A stretch of 64,000 bases of DNA. Origin: Methylobacterium nodulans ORS 2060 (GTDB taxonomy: Bacteria > Pseudomonadota > Alphaproteobacteria > Rhizobiales > Beijerinckiaceae). A program made the translations under genes and the position numbers. Shown here one piece after another: positions 45,460 to 56,992 of the stretch (position 1 is the stretch's first letter; each line of letters begins with the position of its first letter). The notes beneath the pieces are model-generated. The model saw nothing but the letters and a program-made list of their open reading frames with translations, searched no databases and was not told the DNA's origin. The stretch spans positions 6,570,501 to 6,634,500 of the forward strand of contig NC_011894.1 in the NCBI RefSeq assembly GCF_000022085.1, in the 5' to 3' direction.

Positions 45460-45936
45460 TTAGTCCTCTTCCGGCTCGTGCCGGACGGAACGGGCGGCGA
45501 TCATCTGCTCCAGCGCCTTGAACTCCCGCAACGCCTCGCGGGTGCGGCCGGCCGCACAGGCGCTCTCGGCGGACCGGGTCCAGAGCAGAAGGCCGTTGAA
45601 CTCGGCCTGTCCCGGTGCGGAGCCGATCCGGGCGCGCCGCGCGACCTCCGCATCGATGGCGGTGCGCACCGCGTGGCCCGCGGTCCAGCACAGATCCGCC
45701 TTGGGTGGCAGGGCGGCACGCGAGACCGGCGGCGTGCTCAGCATGGTGATCCAGAAGGCCACCGTGGCAAGGCCGAGTGCGGCCACTGCCGCTCCGGCGG
45801 CGGCGCGCAGGCGCGCGCCTGCCTTCCTCGGCAGGTCCGGTCGCTCGAAGGCGGGAAGGCACTCCACCGCCTCGGTGCAACAATGCGTGTAATGGATCGA
45901 TCCGTCGCCATGACGGTGAAGCCAAGCATTGTGCAT
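45460..45936 (-). CDS. Hypothetical protein with a central membrane helix
   Basis: ATG 45936 (MHNAWLHRHGDGSIHYTHCC) gives 158 residues; a longer start at 45987 is less likely. The N-terminal 45 residues are His/Cys-rich and cytoplasmic. One helix follows (AAVAALGLATVAFWITML), then a soluble Ala/Arg-rich region with two Cys (LCWTAGHAV, SACAAGRT). No family recognised. It is divergent from kaiC, with 263 bases between. Confidence 0.6.
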   Translation of the reverse strand: MHNAWLHRHGDGSIHYTHCCTEAVECLPAFERPDLPRKAGARLRAAAGAAVAALGLATVAFWITMLSTPPVSRAALPPKADLCWTAGHAVRTAIDAEVARRARIGSAPGQAEFNGLLLWTRSAESACAAGRTREALREFKALEQMIAARSVRHEPEED

Positions 45937-46199
45937 GGCACGCCCCTTTTCACGGGCGAGCTCGACAGTTTTCAGCGTCGCTCGCAAATGGCGTCATCAT
46001 CTATCATCGCCACAGTATCAGCACTCTGTATGTGTCCTGGCGCACATGACAGCACCAATACGGGCCTCAAGGCGAGCATGATTGCCGCGGATCGTCGTCA
46101 GGACTTCCGGAAGCTGGGATACCGGATACCTGGCGGGCGAGGTGCAAGCGCGGGCGGCATCTGATAGGTCACGGTTGCATTCCGTCCCCAGGGCCTGCC

Positions 46200-47705
46200 A
46201 TGACCGCACCACCCGACGCGACCCGGATCGCCACCGGCGTTCCCGGCCTCGACTACATCCTGGGCGGGGGCTACGCGGCCAACCGGGCGCATCTCCTCGA
46301 AGGGCGGCCGGGCTCGGGCAAGACCACGCTGGCGCTGCAGTTCCTGCTCGACGGGGCGCGCCTCGGCGAGCGCTGCCTCTACATCACCCTCTCGGAGAGC
46401 CGGCGCGAACTCCTCACCGTCACCGACCGGCACGGCTGGTCGCTCGACGGCATCGAGGTGTTCGAGCTGGTGCCGCCGGAGCTGAGCCTCGACCCCTCGC
46501 AGCAGCAGAGCCTCGTGCATTCCTCCGATCTCGAACTCGGCGAGACCGTGCGGATGGCCATCGCGGAGATCGACCGCATCAAGCCGCAGCGGGTGGTGGT
46601 CGACAGCCTGTCCGAGATCCGCCTGCTCTCGCAGGGCTCGCTGCGCTTCCGGCGGCAGGTGCTCGCCCTGCGCAGCTACCTCCTCATCCACGACACCACG
46701 GCGCTGCTGCTCGACGACATCACCGCCGAGCAGGACGACCTCAACCTGCACAGCCTCTGCCACGCGGTGCTGCGCCTGGAGCAGCTCGCGCCGCTCTACG
46801 GCGGCGAGCGGCGGCGCCTGCGGGTGATCAAGATGCGGGCGACCGCCTTCCGCGGCGGCTACCACGATTTCGTCATCCGCCGGGGCGGGCTGTCGGTCTT
46901 CCCGCGGCTGATCGCGGCCGAGCACGGCCATCCTTTCCCGGAGGGGACGCTCGGGAGCGGGATCGCCGCCTTCGACACGCTGCTCGGCGGGGGGCTGGAC
47001 CAGGGCACCAGCACGATGCTGCTCGGCCCCTCGGGCGTCGGCAAGTCGTCGAGCGCGCTCGCCTTCGTGGTGAGCGCGCTGAGGCGGGGGGAACGCGCGC
47101 TGATCCTGAGCTTCGACGAGACGAGCGGCATCCTCAAGCGCCGGGCGAAGGGGCTCGGCATGGACATCGAGCCCTATTGCGCCACGGGCCAGCTGCGGGT
47201 GGAGCAGATCGACCCGGCCGAGGTGTCGCCGGGGGAGCTGACGGCGATCGTGCGCGAGACGGTGGAGCGGGACGATGCGCGGGTGGTGCTGATCGACTCG
47301 CTGACCGGCTACCACAACGCGATGCCGGAGGAGCAGCACCTTCTGCTGCAGATGCACGAGATCCTGACCTACCTGAACCAGCAGGGGGTGACCACCCTGC
47401 TGGTTCTGGCCCAGCACGGGCTCGTGGGGCAGATGTCGGCGACGATCGACCTGACCTATCTGAGCGACACGATCCTGCTGTTCCGGTTCTTCGAGGCGGC
47501 GGGTTCGCTGCGGCGGGCGATCTCGGTGGTCAAGAAGCGGGTGGGTCCGCACGAGGCCGCGATCCGGGAACTCAGGATCGAAAGCGGCGGTTTGCGGGTG
47601 GGCGAGCCGCTGAGCGCCTTCCGGGGCGTGCTCACGGGCACGCCCACCTATGAGGGAGATTCCGGCCGCCTGCTGGCTGATCGGGACGGTGATGAAAGAG
47701 AATGA
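46200..47705 (+). CDS. KaiC-like two-domain RecA-fold ATPase
   Basis: A 501-residue duplicated RecA-like protein. Domain CI has Walker A GRPGSGKTTL (about 36-45), and CII has GPSGVGKSSSAL (about 276). The C-terminal part keeps DTILLFRFFEAAGSLRRAIS and VKKRVGPHEAAIREL, as in KaiC. At the KaiC Ser431-Thr432 autophosphorylation pair the local alignment (DLTYLSDTI against HISTITDTI) gives Thr-Tyr instead. KaiC homologues outside cyanobacteria act in stress or phototrophic timing with partner histidine kinases. The kinase gene overlaps its stop by four bases. Confidence 0.88.
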   Translation: MTAPPDATRIATGVPGLDYILGGGYAANRAHLLEGRPGSGKTTLALQFLLDGARLGERCLYITLSESRRELLTVTDRHGWSLDGIEVFELVPPELSLDPSQQQSLVHSSDLELGETVRMAIAEIDRIKPQRVVVDSLSEIRLLSQGSLRFRRQVLALRSYLLIHDTTALLLDDITAEQDDLNLHSLCHAVLRLEQLAPLYGGERRRLRVIKMRATAFRGGYHDFVIRRGGLSVFPRLIAAEHGHPFPEGTLGSGIAAFDTLLGGGLDQGTSTMLLGPSGVGKSSSALAFVVSALRRGERALILSFDETSGILKRRAKGLGMDIEPYCATGQLRVEQIDPAEVSPGELTAIVRETVERDDARVVLIDSLTGYHNAMPEEQHLLLQMHEILTYLNQQGVTTLLVLAQHGLVGQMSATIDLTYLSDTILLFRFFEAAGSLRRAISVVKKRVGPHEAAIRELRIESGGLRVGEPLSAFRGVLTGTPTYEGDSGRLLADRDGDERE

Positions 47706-48736
47706 ATGATCCGCCGGTCCTGATTCTCGCCCCTGCGGGCCGGGACGCCGCCGTGGCGCACGTGATTCTGGCGGAGGGCGGAATCCATGCCGCGGTCTGC
47801 TCGGGGCTGCCGGATCTCGTGGCCCGCCTCGATTCGGGGAGCTGCGCGGTCGTGACCGAGGAGGCGCTGCGGGACGCCGACCGGCGCGAGCTCGCGGCCT
47901 GGATCGCCGGTCAGGAGCCGTGGTCGGACTACCCGTTCCTGCTCCTCACCCTACGCGGATCGCCCCCCGACCCGCGGCTGACCGATGCGCTCGGCAACGT
48001 GACGCTGCTGGAACGGCCCTTCCATCCGGCGACCCTGGTGACCGCCTCGCGCTTCGCGGTGCGGGCGCGGCGCCGCCAGCGGGAGGCGGCGGCCTATCTG
48101 CACGAGCGCCAGCAGACCGCGGAGCGCCAGACCCTGCTGATCCGCGAGCTGCATCACCGGGTGAAGAACACCCTTGCCACCGTGCAGGCCCTGCTCGGCG
48201 CTTCCGCCCGCTCGGCCACCAGCGTCGACGAGTTCTACCAGAGCTTCTCGGACCGGGTGATCTCGCTCGCCAAGACGCACAATCTCCTCACCGACGATTA
48301 CTGGCAGATGGCCTCGCTGCAGGAGATGCTGGAGAACGAGCTCGGCCCCTACAACGACGAAGCGGGCGAGCGCATCGCCCTCGACGGACCGCCGGTCGAA
48401 CTCACGGCGGATCTCGCGGTGCCGACCGGCATGGCGATCCACGAACTCACCACCAATGCCGCCAAGCACGGGGCGCTCTCGGTGCCGGAAGGGCGCATCG
48501 CCGTGCACTGGCAGGTGAAGGCGGCGCAGAGCGGCCGGCGGCTGCGGCTCGACTGGACCGAGCGCGGCGGCCCGCCGGCCCGGGAGCCCACCCGCAGGGG
48601 CTTCGGCTCGACCCTGCTGCAACGGGTGCTGACCGTGCAATGCGGGGCCGACATCCGCTTCGATTTCGCGCCGGCCGGATTGCATTTCCGCATGGAGGCG
48701 CCCCTGGTGGAAAGCCGGACGGTCCCGCGTTATTGA
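47702..48736 (+). CDS. HWE/HisKA_2 histidine kinase with N-terminal receiver-like domain
   Basis: Starts in ATGA overlap with the kaiC-like gene and gives 344 residues. Residues 1-120 resemble a degenerate receiver domain (no clear phospho-Asp); the H-box RELHHRVKNTLATVQALL puts the phospho-His at 151/152, and the ATPase domain has HELTTNAAKHGAL and GFGSTLLQRVL. This HWE/HisKA_2 layout with a preceding KaiC fits two-gene KaiC-kinase modules in Alphaproteobacteria. No response regulator is adjacent. Confidence 0.88.
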   Translation: MNDPPVLILAPAGRDAAVAHVILAEGGIHAAVCSGLPDLVARLDSGSCAVVTEEALRDADRRELAAWIAGQEPWSDYPFLLLTLRGSPPDPRLTDALGNVTLLERPFHPATLVTASRFAVRARRRQREAAAYLHERQQTAERQTLLIRELHHRVKNTLATVQALLGASARSATSVDEFYQSFSDRVISLAKTHNLLTDDYWQMASLQEMLENELGPYNDEAGERIALDGPPVELTADLAVPTGMAIHELTTNAAKHGALSVPEGRIAVHWQVKAAQSGRRLRLDWTERGGPPAREPTRRGFGSTLLQRVLTVQCGADIRFDFAPAGLHFRMEAPLVESRTVPRY

Positions 48737-48839
48737 CCGGCCTCGGAGCGGATGCCGTGTGCAACCCGGTCACGCTCCCGCGGTGAGCGACAAAAACCCT
48801 TCGGCATCAGAGCCCGAAGGTCAAGGCGGAGAGGATCAC

Positions 48840-49130
48840 ATGGACGGTCAGGTCTTCGGAGCGCTCGGTCAACCGGGCGTCGGTTTCTTCATGGCCATTA
48901 TCATCGGGGCCCTCGCGGGCTGGCTCGCGGAGAAGTTCACGTCCGCGAATATGGGCCTGTTCGCCAACATCCTGCTGGGCATCATCGGCGGCGTGGTGGG
49001 CAACTTCCTGGCGGCCCAGCTCCACATCCCGGTCTACGGCTTCTGGCGCAACCTGATCTCGGCCAGCATCGGGGCGATCATCCTGATCACGATCTACCGG
49101 GCGGTGCGCGGGACGCGCTCGACCTACTGA
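48840..49130 (+). CDS. GlsB/YeaQ/YmgE family membrane protein
   Basis: ATG 48840 after GGAGAGG gives 96 residues with three transmembrane helices. The signature GFFMAIIIGALAGWLAEKFT and LFANILLGIIGGVVGNFL (Gly-rich repeats) is that of the transglycosylase-associated/GlsB family, small stress-related proteins. Length is typical. Exact role unknown. Confidence 0.9.
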   Translation: MDGQVFGALGQPGVGFFMAIIIGALAGWLAEKFTSANMGLFANILLGIIGGVVGNFLAAQLHIPVYGFWRNLISASIGAIILITIYRAVRGTRSTY

Positions 49131-49133
49131 TCC

Positions 49134-49160
49134 GGGTTCCGAACGGATCGTTCGGAACCC
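49134..49160. terminator. Perfect 12-base-stem hairpin after the GlsB-like gene
   Basis: GGGTTCCGAACG and CGTTCGGAACCC flank a GAT loop four bases after the stop. No T run on either strand, so it may be a factor-dependent terminator or a REP-like hairpin. Confidence 0.6.
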
Positions 49161-49206
49161 GGCTCACCGAACCCGCGCGGCGCGGAGCAGAGCTCCGCGC
49201 CTCCTT

Positions 49207-49227
49207 GAGCGAAGCCGAAATCCGCCT
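49207..49227 (+). repeat. Copy 2 of a 21-base dispersed repeat
   Basis: GAGCGAAGCCGAAATCCGCCT; matches the reverse complement of 23811-23831 with one difference. It lies between a hairpin at 49134-49160 and lipA. Confidence 0.55.
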
Positions 49228-49376
49228 TGCCGCGCGATTGCGACAGCAATCGCCGAGCAATCCATCGGATTTCGTATGACGCGGCAGCCCGTCACGCCCC
49301 ATTTGCCCAAACGGCGGCAAGCCCTTAAGTCAGGGCGTCGGCGCCCCATGGGGCGGGCGCCACGTCCGGATCACCC

Positions 49377-50339
49377 ATGGCCGTCGTCCTCGATCTCCTC
49401 GCCAATGATGCGCGTCCGCGCCACCCGGAGAAGGCGCACCGGCCCGACCAGCCGATCCAGCGCAAGCCCGACTGGATCCGCGTGCGCGCGCCGGGCTCTC
49501 CCGGCTGGGCGGAGACCAACCGGATCGTGCGCGAGCACGGGCTCGTCACGGTCTGCGAGGAGGCGGGCTGCCCCAATATCGGCGAATGCTGGGAGAAGAA
49601 GCACGCCACCTTCATGATCATGGGCGACACGTGCACCCGGGCCTGCGCCTTCTGCAACGTGCGCACCGGCCTGCCGCAGGGGCTCGACGGCGACGAGCCC
49701 GCCCGCGTGGCCGATGCGGTGGCCCGGCTCGGCCTCTCCCACGTGGTCATCACCTCGGTCGACCGGGACGACCTGCGGGACGGGGGCGCCGGGCATTTCG
49801 CGGCGGTGATCGGGGCGATCCGCCAGGCAAGCCCGGGCACGACGATCGAGGTGCTCACCCCCGACTTCCTGCGCAAGGAGGGGGCGCTGGACGTGGTCGT
49901 CGCGGCCAAGCCCGACGTCTTCAACCACAACCTGGAGACGGTGCCCTCCAAGTATCTCACGGTGCGCCCGGGCGCCCGTTACTTCCACTCGGTGCGCCTC
50001 CTGCAGCGGGTCAAGGAACTCGATCCGACGATGTTCACCAAGTCCGGCATCATGGTGGGCCTGGGGGAAGAGCGGAACGAGGTGCTGCAGCTGATGGACG
50101 ACCTGCGCTCGGCGGAGGTCGACTTCCTCACCATCGGCCAGTATCTGCAGCCGACGAAGAAGCACCACCCGGTCAAGCGCTTCGTGCCGCCGGACGAGTT
50201 CCGCGCCTACGAGACGACGGCCTACGCCAAGGGCTTCCTGCTCGTCTCGGCGACGCCGCTGACGCGCTCCTCCCACCATGCCGGCGCGGATTTCGCCCGG
50301 CTCAAGCAGGCCCGGCTCGACCGCCTCGCGACCGCCTGA
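49377..50339 (+). CDS. lipA: Lipoyl synthase
   Basis: A 320-residue radical SAM enzyme inserting sulfur into octanoyl groups on E2/lipoyl domains. The auxiliary cluster Cys set is in [14 protein letters not shown] and the radical SAM triad is [10 protein letters not shown]. Conserved [24 protein letters not shown] and SQYLQP-like [13 protein letters not shown] segments follow. It serves the PDH complex encoded 11 kb upstream, and it is commonly placed directly after lpd in relatives. Confidence 0.97.
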   Translation: MAVVLDLLANDARPRHPEKAHRPDQPIQRKPDWIRVRAPGSPGWAETNRIVREHGLVTVCEEAGCPNIGECWEKKHATFMIMGDTCTRACAFCNVRTGLPQGLDGDEPARVADAVARLGLSHVVITSVDRDDLRDGGAGHFAAVIGAIRQASPGTTIEVLTPDFLRKEGALDVVVAAKPDVFNHNLETVPSKYLTVRPGARYFHSVRLLQRVKELDPTMFTKSGIMVGLGEERNEVLQLMDDLRSAEVDFLTIGQYLQPTKKHHPVKRFVPPDEFRAYETTAYAKGFLLVSATPLTRSSHHAGADFARLKQARLDRLATA

Positions 50340-50343
50340 CCCG

Positions 50344-50799
50344 ATGCCCAGCTTCCGCACCACCCGCACCGTCCGGCACAGCCCGGACGACATGTTCGCT
50401 CTCGTCGCCGACGTCGAGCGCTATCCCGAATTCCTGCCGCTCTGCGAGGGCCTGCGCGTGCTGCGCCGCCAGCCGGGAGGGGCGGGGGTGGAGACCCTGG
50501 TGGCCGAGATGAGCGTCGGCTACAAGGCGATCTCGGAGCGCTTCACCACCCGCGTCCAGCTCGACCGGCCGAACCGGCGCATCGTGGCCGAGTACATCGA
50601 CGGCCCGTTCCGGCACCTGGAGAACCGCTGGAGCTTCCGCGAGGCCCCGAACGGGAGCTGCGCGGTGGAGTTCTACATCACCTACGAGTTCAGGAGCCTC
50701 ACGCTCGGGCTCCTGATGGGCAAGATGTTCGACCACGCCTTCCGCAGGTTCACGGACGCGTTCGAAAGCCGGGCGGACCGGATCTACGCCAGGGCGTGA
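50344..50799 (+). CDS. Coq10/RatA-like START-domain protein
   Basis: ATG 50344 starts four bases after lipA and gives 151 residues (MPSFRTTRTVRHSPDDMFAL). The polyketide-cyclase/START fold is indicated by VADVERYPEFLPLCEGLRVL, YKAISERFTTRVQLD and the end FDHAFRRFTDAFESRADRIY. Coq10 homologues bind ubiquinone; the lipA-coq10 pairing is common in Alphaproteobacteria. A RatA toxin assignment is not supported. Confidence 0.9.
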   Translation: MPSFRTTRTVRHSPDDMFALVADVERYPEFLPLCEGLRVLRRQPGGAGVETLVAEMSVGYKAISERFTTRVQLDRPNRRIVAEYIDGPFRHLENRWSFREAPNGSCAVEFYITYEFRSLTLGLLMGKMFDHAFRRFTDAFESRADRIYARA

Positions 50800-50874
50800 G
50801 CGCCCCGGCCCGGGAGACGATCCGCAGGGCGGGCCTTCGGCGTTCGTTCGCCGCCGGGACCGGCCTTACGCCCC

Positions 50875-51375
50875 TCACATCTCCGTCAGCGCCCCTTCGA
50901 GCAGCCCCAGCGCGTCCTCCACCGCCTTCCGGCGCACCTCGGCGCGGCCGAGATCGCCGTAGCGGCGCTCCAGGTGGCGCATGGTGCGCCCGGATGTGAC
51001 GAGCCCGAAATGCACGAGGCCCACGGGCTTCGTCGCGGTGGCGCCCGAGGGGCCGGCGATGCCCGTGATGGCGAGCGCCACGTCGGCCCGGGAATGGGCC
51101 AGCGCCCCATCCGCCATGGCGCGCGCCACGGGCTCGCTCACGGCGCCGTGCTCGGAGATGAGGCCGAAATCGACGCCCAGCACCTCGGCCTTGGCCTCGT
51201 TCGAATAGGTGACGAAGCCCCGCTCCACCACGGCCGAGGATCCGGCCACCTCGGTGAGCAGCGCCGCCACGAGGCCCCCGGTGCAGGATTCGGCCGTGAC
51301 GATGCGGCGGTGGCGCTCGCGATAGGCGGCGATCAGCACGCCCGCGCGGGTGATGAGGGCGGTGTCCGCGATCAT
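50875..51375 (-). CDS. pncC: Nicotinamide-nucleotide amidase, CinA C-terminal type
   Basis: ATG 51375 gives 166 residues of the PncC/CinA C-terminal domain: VTAESCTGGLVAALLTEVAG with the catalytic Ser/Thr region, ERGFVTYSNEAKAEVLGV and ALAITGIAGPSGATATKPVG. It deamidates nicotinamide mononucleotide in NAD recycling. No N-terminal CinA domain is attached, as usual in this clade. It lies on the minus strand ahead of ispDF (gap 187 bases), same direction. Confidence 0.93.
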   Translation of the reverse strand: MIADTALITRAGVLIAAYRERHRRIVTAESCTGGLVAALLTEVAGSSAVVERGFVTYSNEAKAEVLGVDFGLISEHGAVSEPVARAMADGALAHSRADVALAITGIAGPSGATATKPVGLVHFGLVTSGRTMRHLERRYGDLGRAEVRRKAVEDALGLLEGALTEM

Positions 51376-51562
51376 CAGGCTTCCTTCGAAGATGAACAGA
51401 GAGGTCGTGTCCGCTTCTCCGCCGGGACAGGCCGCAAGACAAGCACCCGGGACTTCGCCCGGGGGCTTCGTCCAGCGCATGGCCGAATCCGGAGCGGCTC
51501 CCGATGCAGGCCCGAGGATCCGTTCTCCCGGACGGGGGCGGGCGATGCTCGGGCGCCGGGAC

Positions 51563-52792
51563 TTACGGCAGACGGATCGTCGCGGCGGCCTGGGCGGCGA
51601 GCCCCTCGGCGCGCCCGACGAAGCCGAGCTTCTCCGTCGTCGTCGCCTTGATGGAGACGGCGGTCACCGGGATGCCCGCGACCTCCGCAATGCGGGCGCG
51701 GATCGCCTCCCGATGCGGGCCGATGCGGGGCGACTCGCAGAGCACCGTCACGTCGAGATGATCGATCACGCCGCCGCGGGCCGCCACGCGGGCGACGGCG
51801 TCGGCCAGAAACTGGTCGGAGGACGCGCCCCGCCAGCGCGGGTCGCTCGGGGGAAAATGCACGCCGATGTCGCCATCCGCGAGCGCGCCGAGAATCGCGT
51901 CGGTGAGCGCGTGCAGCACCACGTCGCCGTCCGAATGGGCGAGGACGCCGCGATCGGCGGGAATGCGCACGCCGCCGAGCCAGACATGATCGCCCTCCGT
52001 GAAGGCGTGCACGTCGAATCCGGTGCCGAGACGAGTGAGAAGGGTCATGGGAACTCCTGCGGCGGGTCGATCCGCGCCCGAAGGCGCGGCAGCGCCCGCG
52101 AAGGTACGGTCCGCCTCGTCGAGGTCGGCGGCCTGCGTGATCTTGCGGTTGCGCAGGTCGCCCGCGAAGACCGTGACGGGAAGCCCGGCCCATTCGGCGA
52201 GCGCGCCATCGTCCGTGAAGGCGTCGAGGCCCTGCGCGGCGGCGCGGCGGTGGGCGTCGAGCAGGGCCGGGAAGGCGAAGGCCTGCGGCGTCTGCACGGC
52301 GCGCAAGCTTTCCCGGGGCGGGGTCTCGCGCACGCGGCCTTGCGGATCGACGATCTTGATCGTGTCGGTGACGGGGATCCCCGGCACCGCGGCGCGGTGC
52401 GCGCGGGCCGCCGCGATGGCGCGGTCGACCAGGGCCTCGTCCACGAAGGGACGGGCGGCGTCGTGGACCAGCACCAGGGCCGGGGCGCCCGCGCGGTCGA
52501 GCGCCTCCAGGCCCGCCCGCACCGAAATCTGGCGCGTGGCGCCCCCCTCGACCGGCGGCGCGAGCTTCGCGCCGGCCCCCGGCGCGAGATCGGCGAGGCA
52601 TTCGTCGTAGAACGCGGCCGCATCGGGGGCGATCACCACCTGGATGCGGGACAGGTTCGGATGGCGGGCGAGGGCGTCGAGCGTCCGGGTCAGCACTGTC
52701 TTGCCACCGACACGGCGATATTGTTTGGGGGTGTCGCCGCCGACGCGGATGCCGCGGCCCGCAGCGACGACCACCGCGGCAGTCTCGGACAT
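51563..52792 (-). CDS. ispDF: Bifunctional IspD/IspF isoprenoid enzyme
   Basis: ATG 52792 gives 409 residues: IspD (1 to about 230; [43 protein letters not shown]) fused to IspF (about 250-409; GTGFDVHAF with metal Asp/His, [20 protein letters not shown], then [11 protein letters not shown]). It forms CDP-ME from MEP and then cyclises CDP-ME2P in the MEP pathway. The fusion is characteristic of Alphaproteobacteria. Divergent from dusB. Confidence 0.97.
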   Translation of the reverse strand: MSETAAVVVAAGRGIRVGGDTPKQYRRVGGKTVLTRTLDALARHPNLSRIQVVIAPDAAAFYDECLADLAPGAGAKLAPPVEGGATRQISVRAGLEALDRAGAPALVLVHDAARPFVDEALVDRAIAAARAHRAAVPGIPVTDTIKIVDPQGRVRETPPRESLRAVQTPQAFAFPALLDAHRRAAAQGLDAFTDDGALAEWAGLPVTVFAGDLRNRKITQAADLDEADRTFAGAAAPSGADRPAAGVPMTLLTRLGTGFDVHAFTEGDHVWLGGVRIPADRGVLAHSDGDVVLHALTDAILGALADGDIGVHFPPSDPRWRGASSDQFLADAVARVAARGGVIDHLDVTVLCESPRIGPHREAIRARIAEVAGIPVTAVSIKATTTEKLGFVGRAEGLAAQAAATIRLP

Positions 52793-52936
52793 GGACCGGA
52801 TCCTCGATGCTCCCGGGAAGACCCGCTCCGGCGGGCGCGGGAGCTTCCTAGGCGGGGTGCGGCGCAAAATCAAATCGGTGCGCCGCCCGGCATCTTCGCT
52901 TGCGTACGGCCTGGTTTTGGCTATTTGTTGTGCAGA

Positions 52937-54010
52937 ATGAGGATTGACCATTATTTGAGCGACGCGGAGGCCAGTAGCGGAGTGAGAGCGCTGCCATCCG
53001 GACCGGGGGCGGACGCGGAGCGCCTGCCGGGCGCCCTGCTGGCGCCGCTGTCGGGCGTGACCGACCTCCACCTGCGCCGCATCGCCCGCCGGCTCGGCGC
53101 CACGGCCGTCGTCTCCGAGATGGTGGCGGCGGAGGATTTCGCCCGCGGCACTGCCGAGGCGCGGCTGCGGGCGGAGGGCGAGGGGGTGCTGCCGCATGTC
53201 GTCCAGCTCGCCGGCTGCGATCCGCATTGGATGGCCGAGGGCGCGCGCCTCGCCGAGGCCAACGGCGCCGATGTGATCGACGTGAATATGGGCTGCCCGG
53301 CCAAGAAGGTGACGGGCGGCGAGGCCGGTTCGGCGCTGATGCGCGACCTCGACCACGCGGCGCGCCTGCTCGCGGCCGTGCGCGGGGCCGTCGCGGTGCC
53401 GGTCACCGTCAAGATGCGGCTCGGCTGGGATCACGCCGCCCTCAACGCGCCGGAGCTGGCGCGGCGGGCCGAGGATCTCGGCCTTGCCGCCGTCACGGTG
53501 CATGGCCGCACCCGGCAGCAATTCTACACCGGCCGGGCCGACTGGGCGGCGATCCGCGCGGTGGTCGAAACCGTGTCGATCCCGGTCGTGGCGAATGGCG
53601 ACGTCGACGGCCTGGAGGCGGCGCGCGCCTGCCTTAACGCCTCGGGCGCCGCGGCCGTGATGATCGGGCGGGCAGCCGTCGGGCGGCCCTGGCTGGTGGG
53701 CGCGGTGGCGGCCGGGCTGCAGGGCCGGGACGCCCCCGACCTCACGCCCGCCGAGCAGGCGGACCTCGCGGTCGAGCATTACGAGGGCCTGCTCGCACGC
53801 TACGGCGTGCCGATGGGGGTCCGCCACGCCCGCAAGCACCTTGCGGCCTATGCGGACCATGCAGGCGGCCTCCCGGCGCCCGAGCGGGCGCGCCTCGTCA
53901 CCACCACGGATCCGGTGGAGGCGCGCGGGCTGCTCCGGCGGGCCTTCGACGCCGACCCGGCGGCACCGGCTGCGAAGCAGGCGGCACCGGCCGCCAAGCG
54001 GGCGGCATGA
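52937..54010 (+). CDS. dusB: tRNA-dihydrouridine synthase, NifR3/DusB type
   Basis: ATG 52937 gives 357 residues; the recognisable domain begins near residue 33 ([20 protein letters not shown]), so a later start is possible. The FMN TIM barrel has [20 protein letters not shown] with the catalytic Cys, [25 protein letters not shown] and [10 protein letters not shown]. It reduces uridines in tRNA. The C-terminus is Ala/Lys-rich. It overlaps ntrB by four bases, the classical nifR3-ntrB-ntrC operon. Confidence 0.95.
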   Translation: MRIDHYLSDAEASSGVRALPSGPGADAERLPGALLAPLSGVTDLHLRRIARRLGATAVVSEMVAAEDFARGTAEARLRAEGEGVLPHVVQLAGCDPHWMAEGARLAEANGADVIDVNMGCPAKKVTGGEAGSALMRDLDHAARLLAAVRGAVAVPVTVKMRLGWDHAALNAPELARRAEDLGLAAVTVHGRTRQQFYTGRADWAAIRAVVETVSIPVVANGDVDGLEAARACLNASGAAAVMIGRAAVGRPWLVGAVAAGLQGRDAPDLTPAEQADLAVEHYEGLLARYGVPMGVRHARKHLAAYADHAGGLPAPERARLVTTTDPVEARGLLRRAFDADPAAPAAKQAAPAAKRAA

Positions 54011-55200
54011 GAAAGGGTCTCCCCGATGGTTCGGCCACCATCCCCGACGAGCCCCCGCGCGGCTCCTCCGGAGGCTCCGCCGGGAGCGTGCCGGCGATGA
54101 GCGCACCGACGAGCGACGCGATCATCAACGCGCTGCCGCTTCCGGTGCTCACCATCGGGCCGGACGAGCGGATCCTCCAGGTCAACATGGCCGCGGAGCA
54201 TTTCTTCGACTACTCGCGCCGGCTGATGCAGCGCCAGCGCCTGCGCGACATCATTCCGTTCTCCTCGCCGATCATCGCCCTCGTGAACGAGGTGCGGCGG
54301 CGGCGGTCGAGCGTGAGCGAGTACCGGGTGGAACTGGGCTCGCCGCGCTTGAGCATCGAGCGCAGCGTCGACGTGTTCGCGACCTATCTCGACGACGAGA
54401 TGGTGGTGCTGATGCTCCAGGAGCGCACCATCGCGGACAAGATGAACCGCCAGCTCACCCACCGGCAGGCGGCGCGCTCGATGGTGGCGCTCGGCGCCAT
54501 GCTGGCCCACGAGATCAAGAACCCGCTCGCTGGCATCCGGGGCGCCGCGCAGCTCCTGGAGCAGTCGGCGGCCGAGGACGACCGGCTGCTCACCCGCCTC
54601 ATCTGCGACGAGGCCGACCGGATCGTGCGCCTCGTCGAGCGCATGGAGCTGTTCGGAGACGAGCGCCCGGTCGAGCGCGGGCCGGTCAACGTCCATGGCG
54701 TGCTGGATCAGGTGAAGCGCTCGGCCCAGTCGGGCTTCGCCCGCCATATCCGCTTCGTCGAGAACTACGACCCCTCGCTGCCGCCTGTCCTCGGCAACCG
54801 CGACCAGCTCATCCAGGTGATCCTCAACCTCGTGAAGAACGCCGCCGAGGCGATCGGCGCGGATGCAGTCGATGGCGAGATCACGCTCTCGACGGCCTTC
54901 CGCACCGGCCTTCGCCTGCAGGTGCCGGGCTCGCGCGAGCGGGTGAGCCTGCCGATCGAGGTGGCGGTGCGCGACAACGGCCCGGGCGTCAGCGCCGATC
55001 TGCTGCCCGACCTGTTCGACCCCTTCGTGACCACCAAGGCGCAGGGGTCGGGCCTCGGCCTCGCCCTCGTCGCCAAGATCGTCGGCGACCATGGCGGCAT
55101 CGTCGAATGCGATCCCGCCCCGCGCCGCACCACCTTCCGCGTTCTCCTGCCGATGTCCCACGCCCGCGACGGGCGCGAATCGGCCCCGGATGTCGAGTAG
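54007..55200 (+). CDS. ntrB: Nitrogen regulation histidine kinase NtrB
   Basis: A 397-residue soluble kinase with a PAS domain ([20 protein letters not shown], about 40-130), an H-box [20 protein letters not shown] with phospho-His at about 168, and the ATPase domain ([11 protein letters not shown]-box, [29 protein letters not shown]). It phosphorylates or dephosphorylates NtrC in response to nitrogen via PII. The ATGA overlap with dusB indicates coupling. An internal ATG near 54097 is a possible later start. Confidence 0.96.
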   Translation: MRKGLPDGSATIPDEPPRGSSGGSAGSVPAMSAPTSDAIINALPLPVLTIGPDERILQVNMAAEHFFDYSRRLMQRQRLRDIIPFSSPIIALVNEVRRRRSSVSEYRVELGSPRLSIERSVDVFATYLDDEMVVLMLQERTIADKMNRQLTHRQAARSMVALGAMLAHEIKNPLAGIRGAAQLLEQSAAEDDRLLTRLICDEADRIVRLVERMELFGDERPVERGPVNVHGVLDQVKRSAQSGFARHIRFVENYDPSLPPVLGNRDQLIQVILNLVKNAAEAIGADAVDGEITLSTAFRTGLRLQVPGSRERVSLPIEVAVRDNGPGVSADLLPDLFDPFVTTKAQGSGLGLALVAKIVGDHGGIVECDPAPRRTTFRVLLPMSHARDGRESAPDVE

Positions 55201-55204
55201 CCCC

Positions 55205-56662
<1,458 letters not shown>

Positions 56663-56992
56663 ATGCCCGCTGAGAGCAGCTTAAGCAGGATCATCGCGCC
56701 GGCCCGGTCCCGCGTGACCGGGCCCGCCGCGGTCATCTGTCGAGACAAGTGAAATCCGGTTCTCCGTCCGGACGGACGACCGGCTTCAGCGTTTCCACCC
56801 CGCCAACGGCGATGGACCACAGCAGAGCCGCGGTGCCTGATCTGCTGCGCTGTCCGCTTCACCTGTCGGGAGACGGGTGCCAACCCGTGATTCCAGCCTG
56901 CCGGGGCCGGAAGACCGGCCCGAACCTGCGAGACATTTCGTCGCGGACCGAACAGCCGGGATCAGCCTAGCCCATCCTCTCAAGGTCATGCT
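56663..56992. other. Intergenic region after ntrC with hairpin and dispersed repeat
   Basis: No gene is supported. It holds the hairpin at 56701-56724 and the repeat ATCCGGTTCTCCGTCCGGACGGA at 56754-56776, a two-mismatch copy of 44836-44858. Confidence 0.5.
56701..56724 (+). terminator. GC-rich hairpin after ntrC
   Basis: Nine-base stem GGCCCGGTC / GACCGGGCC with a CCGCGT loop, 39 bases after the ntrC stop. No T run follows, so termination is likely factor-assisted. Confidence 0.5.
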
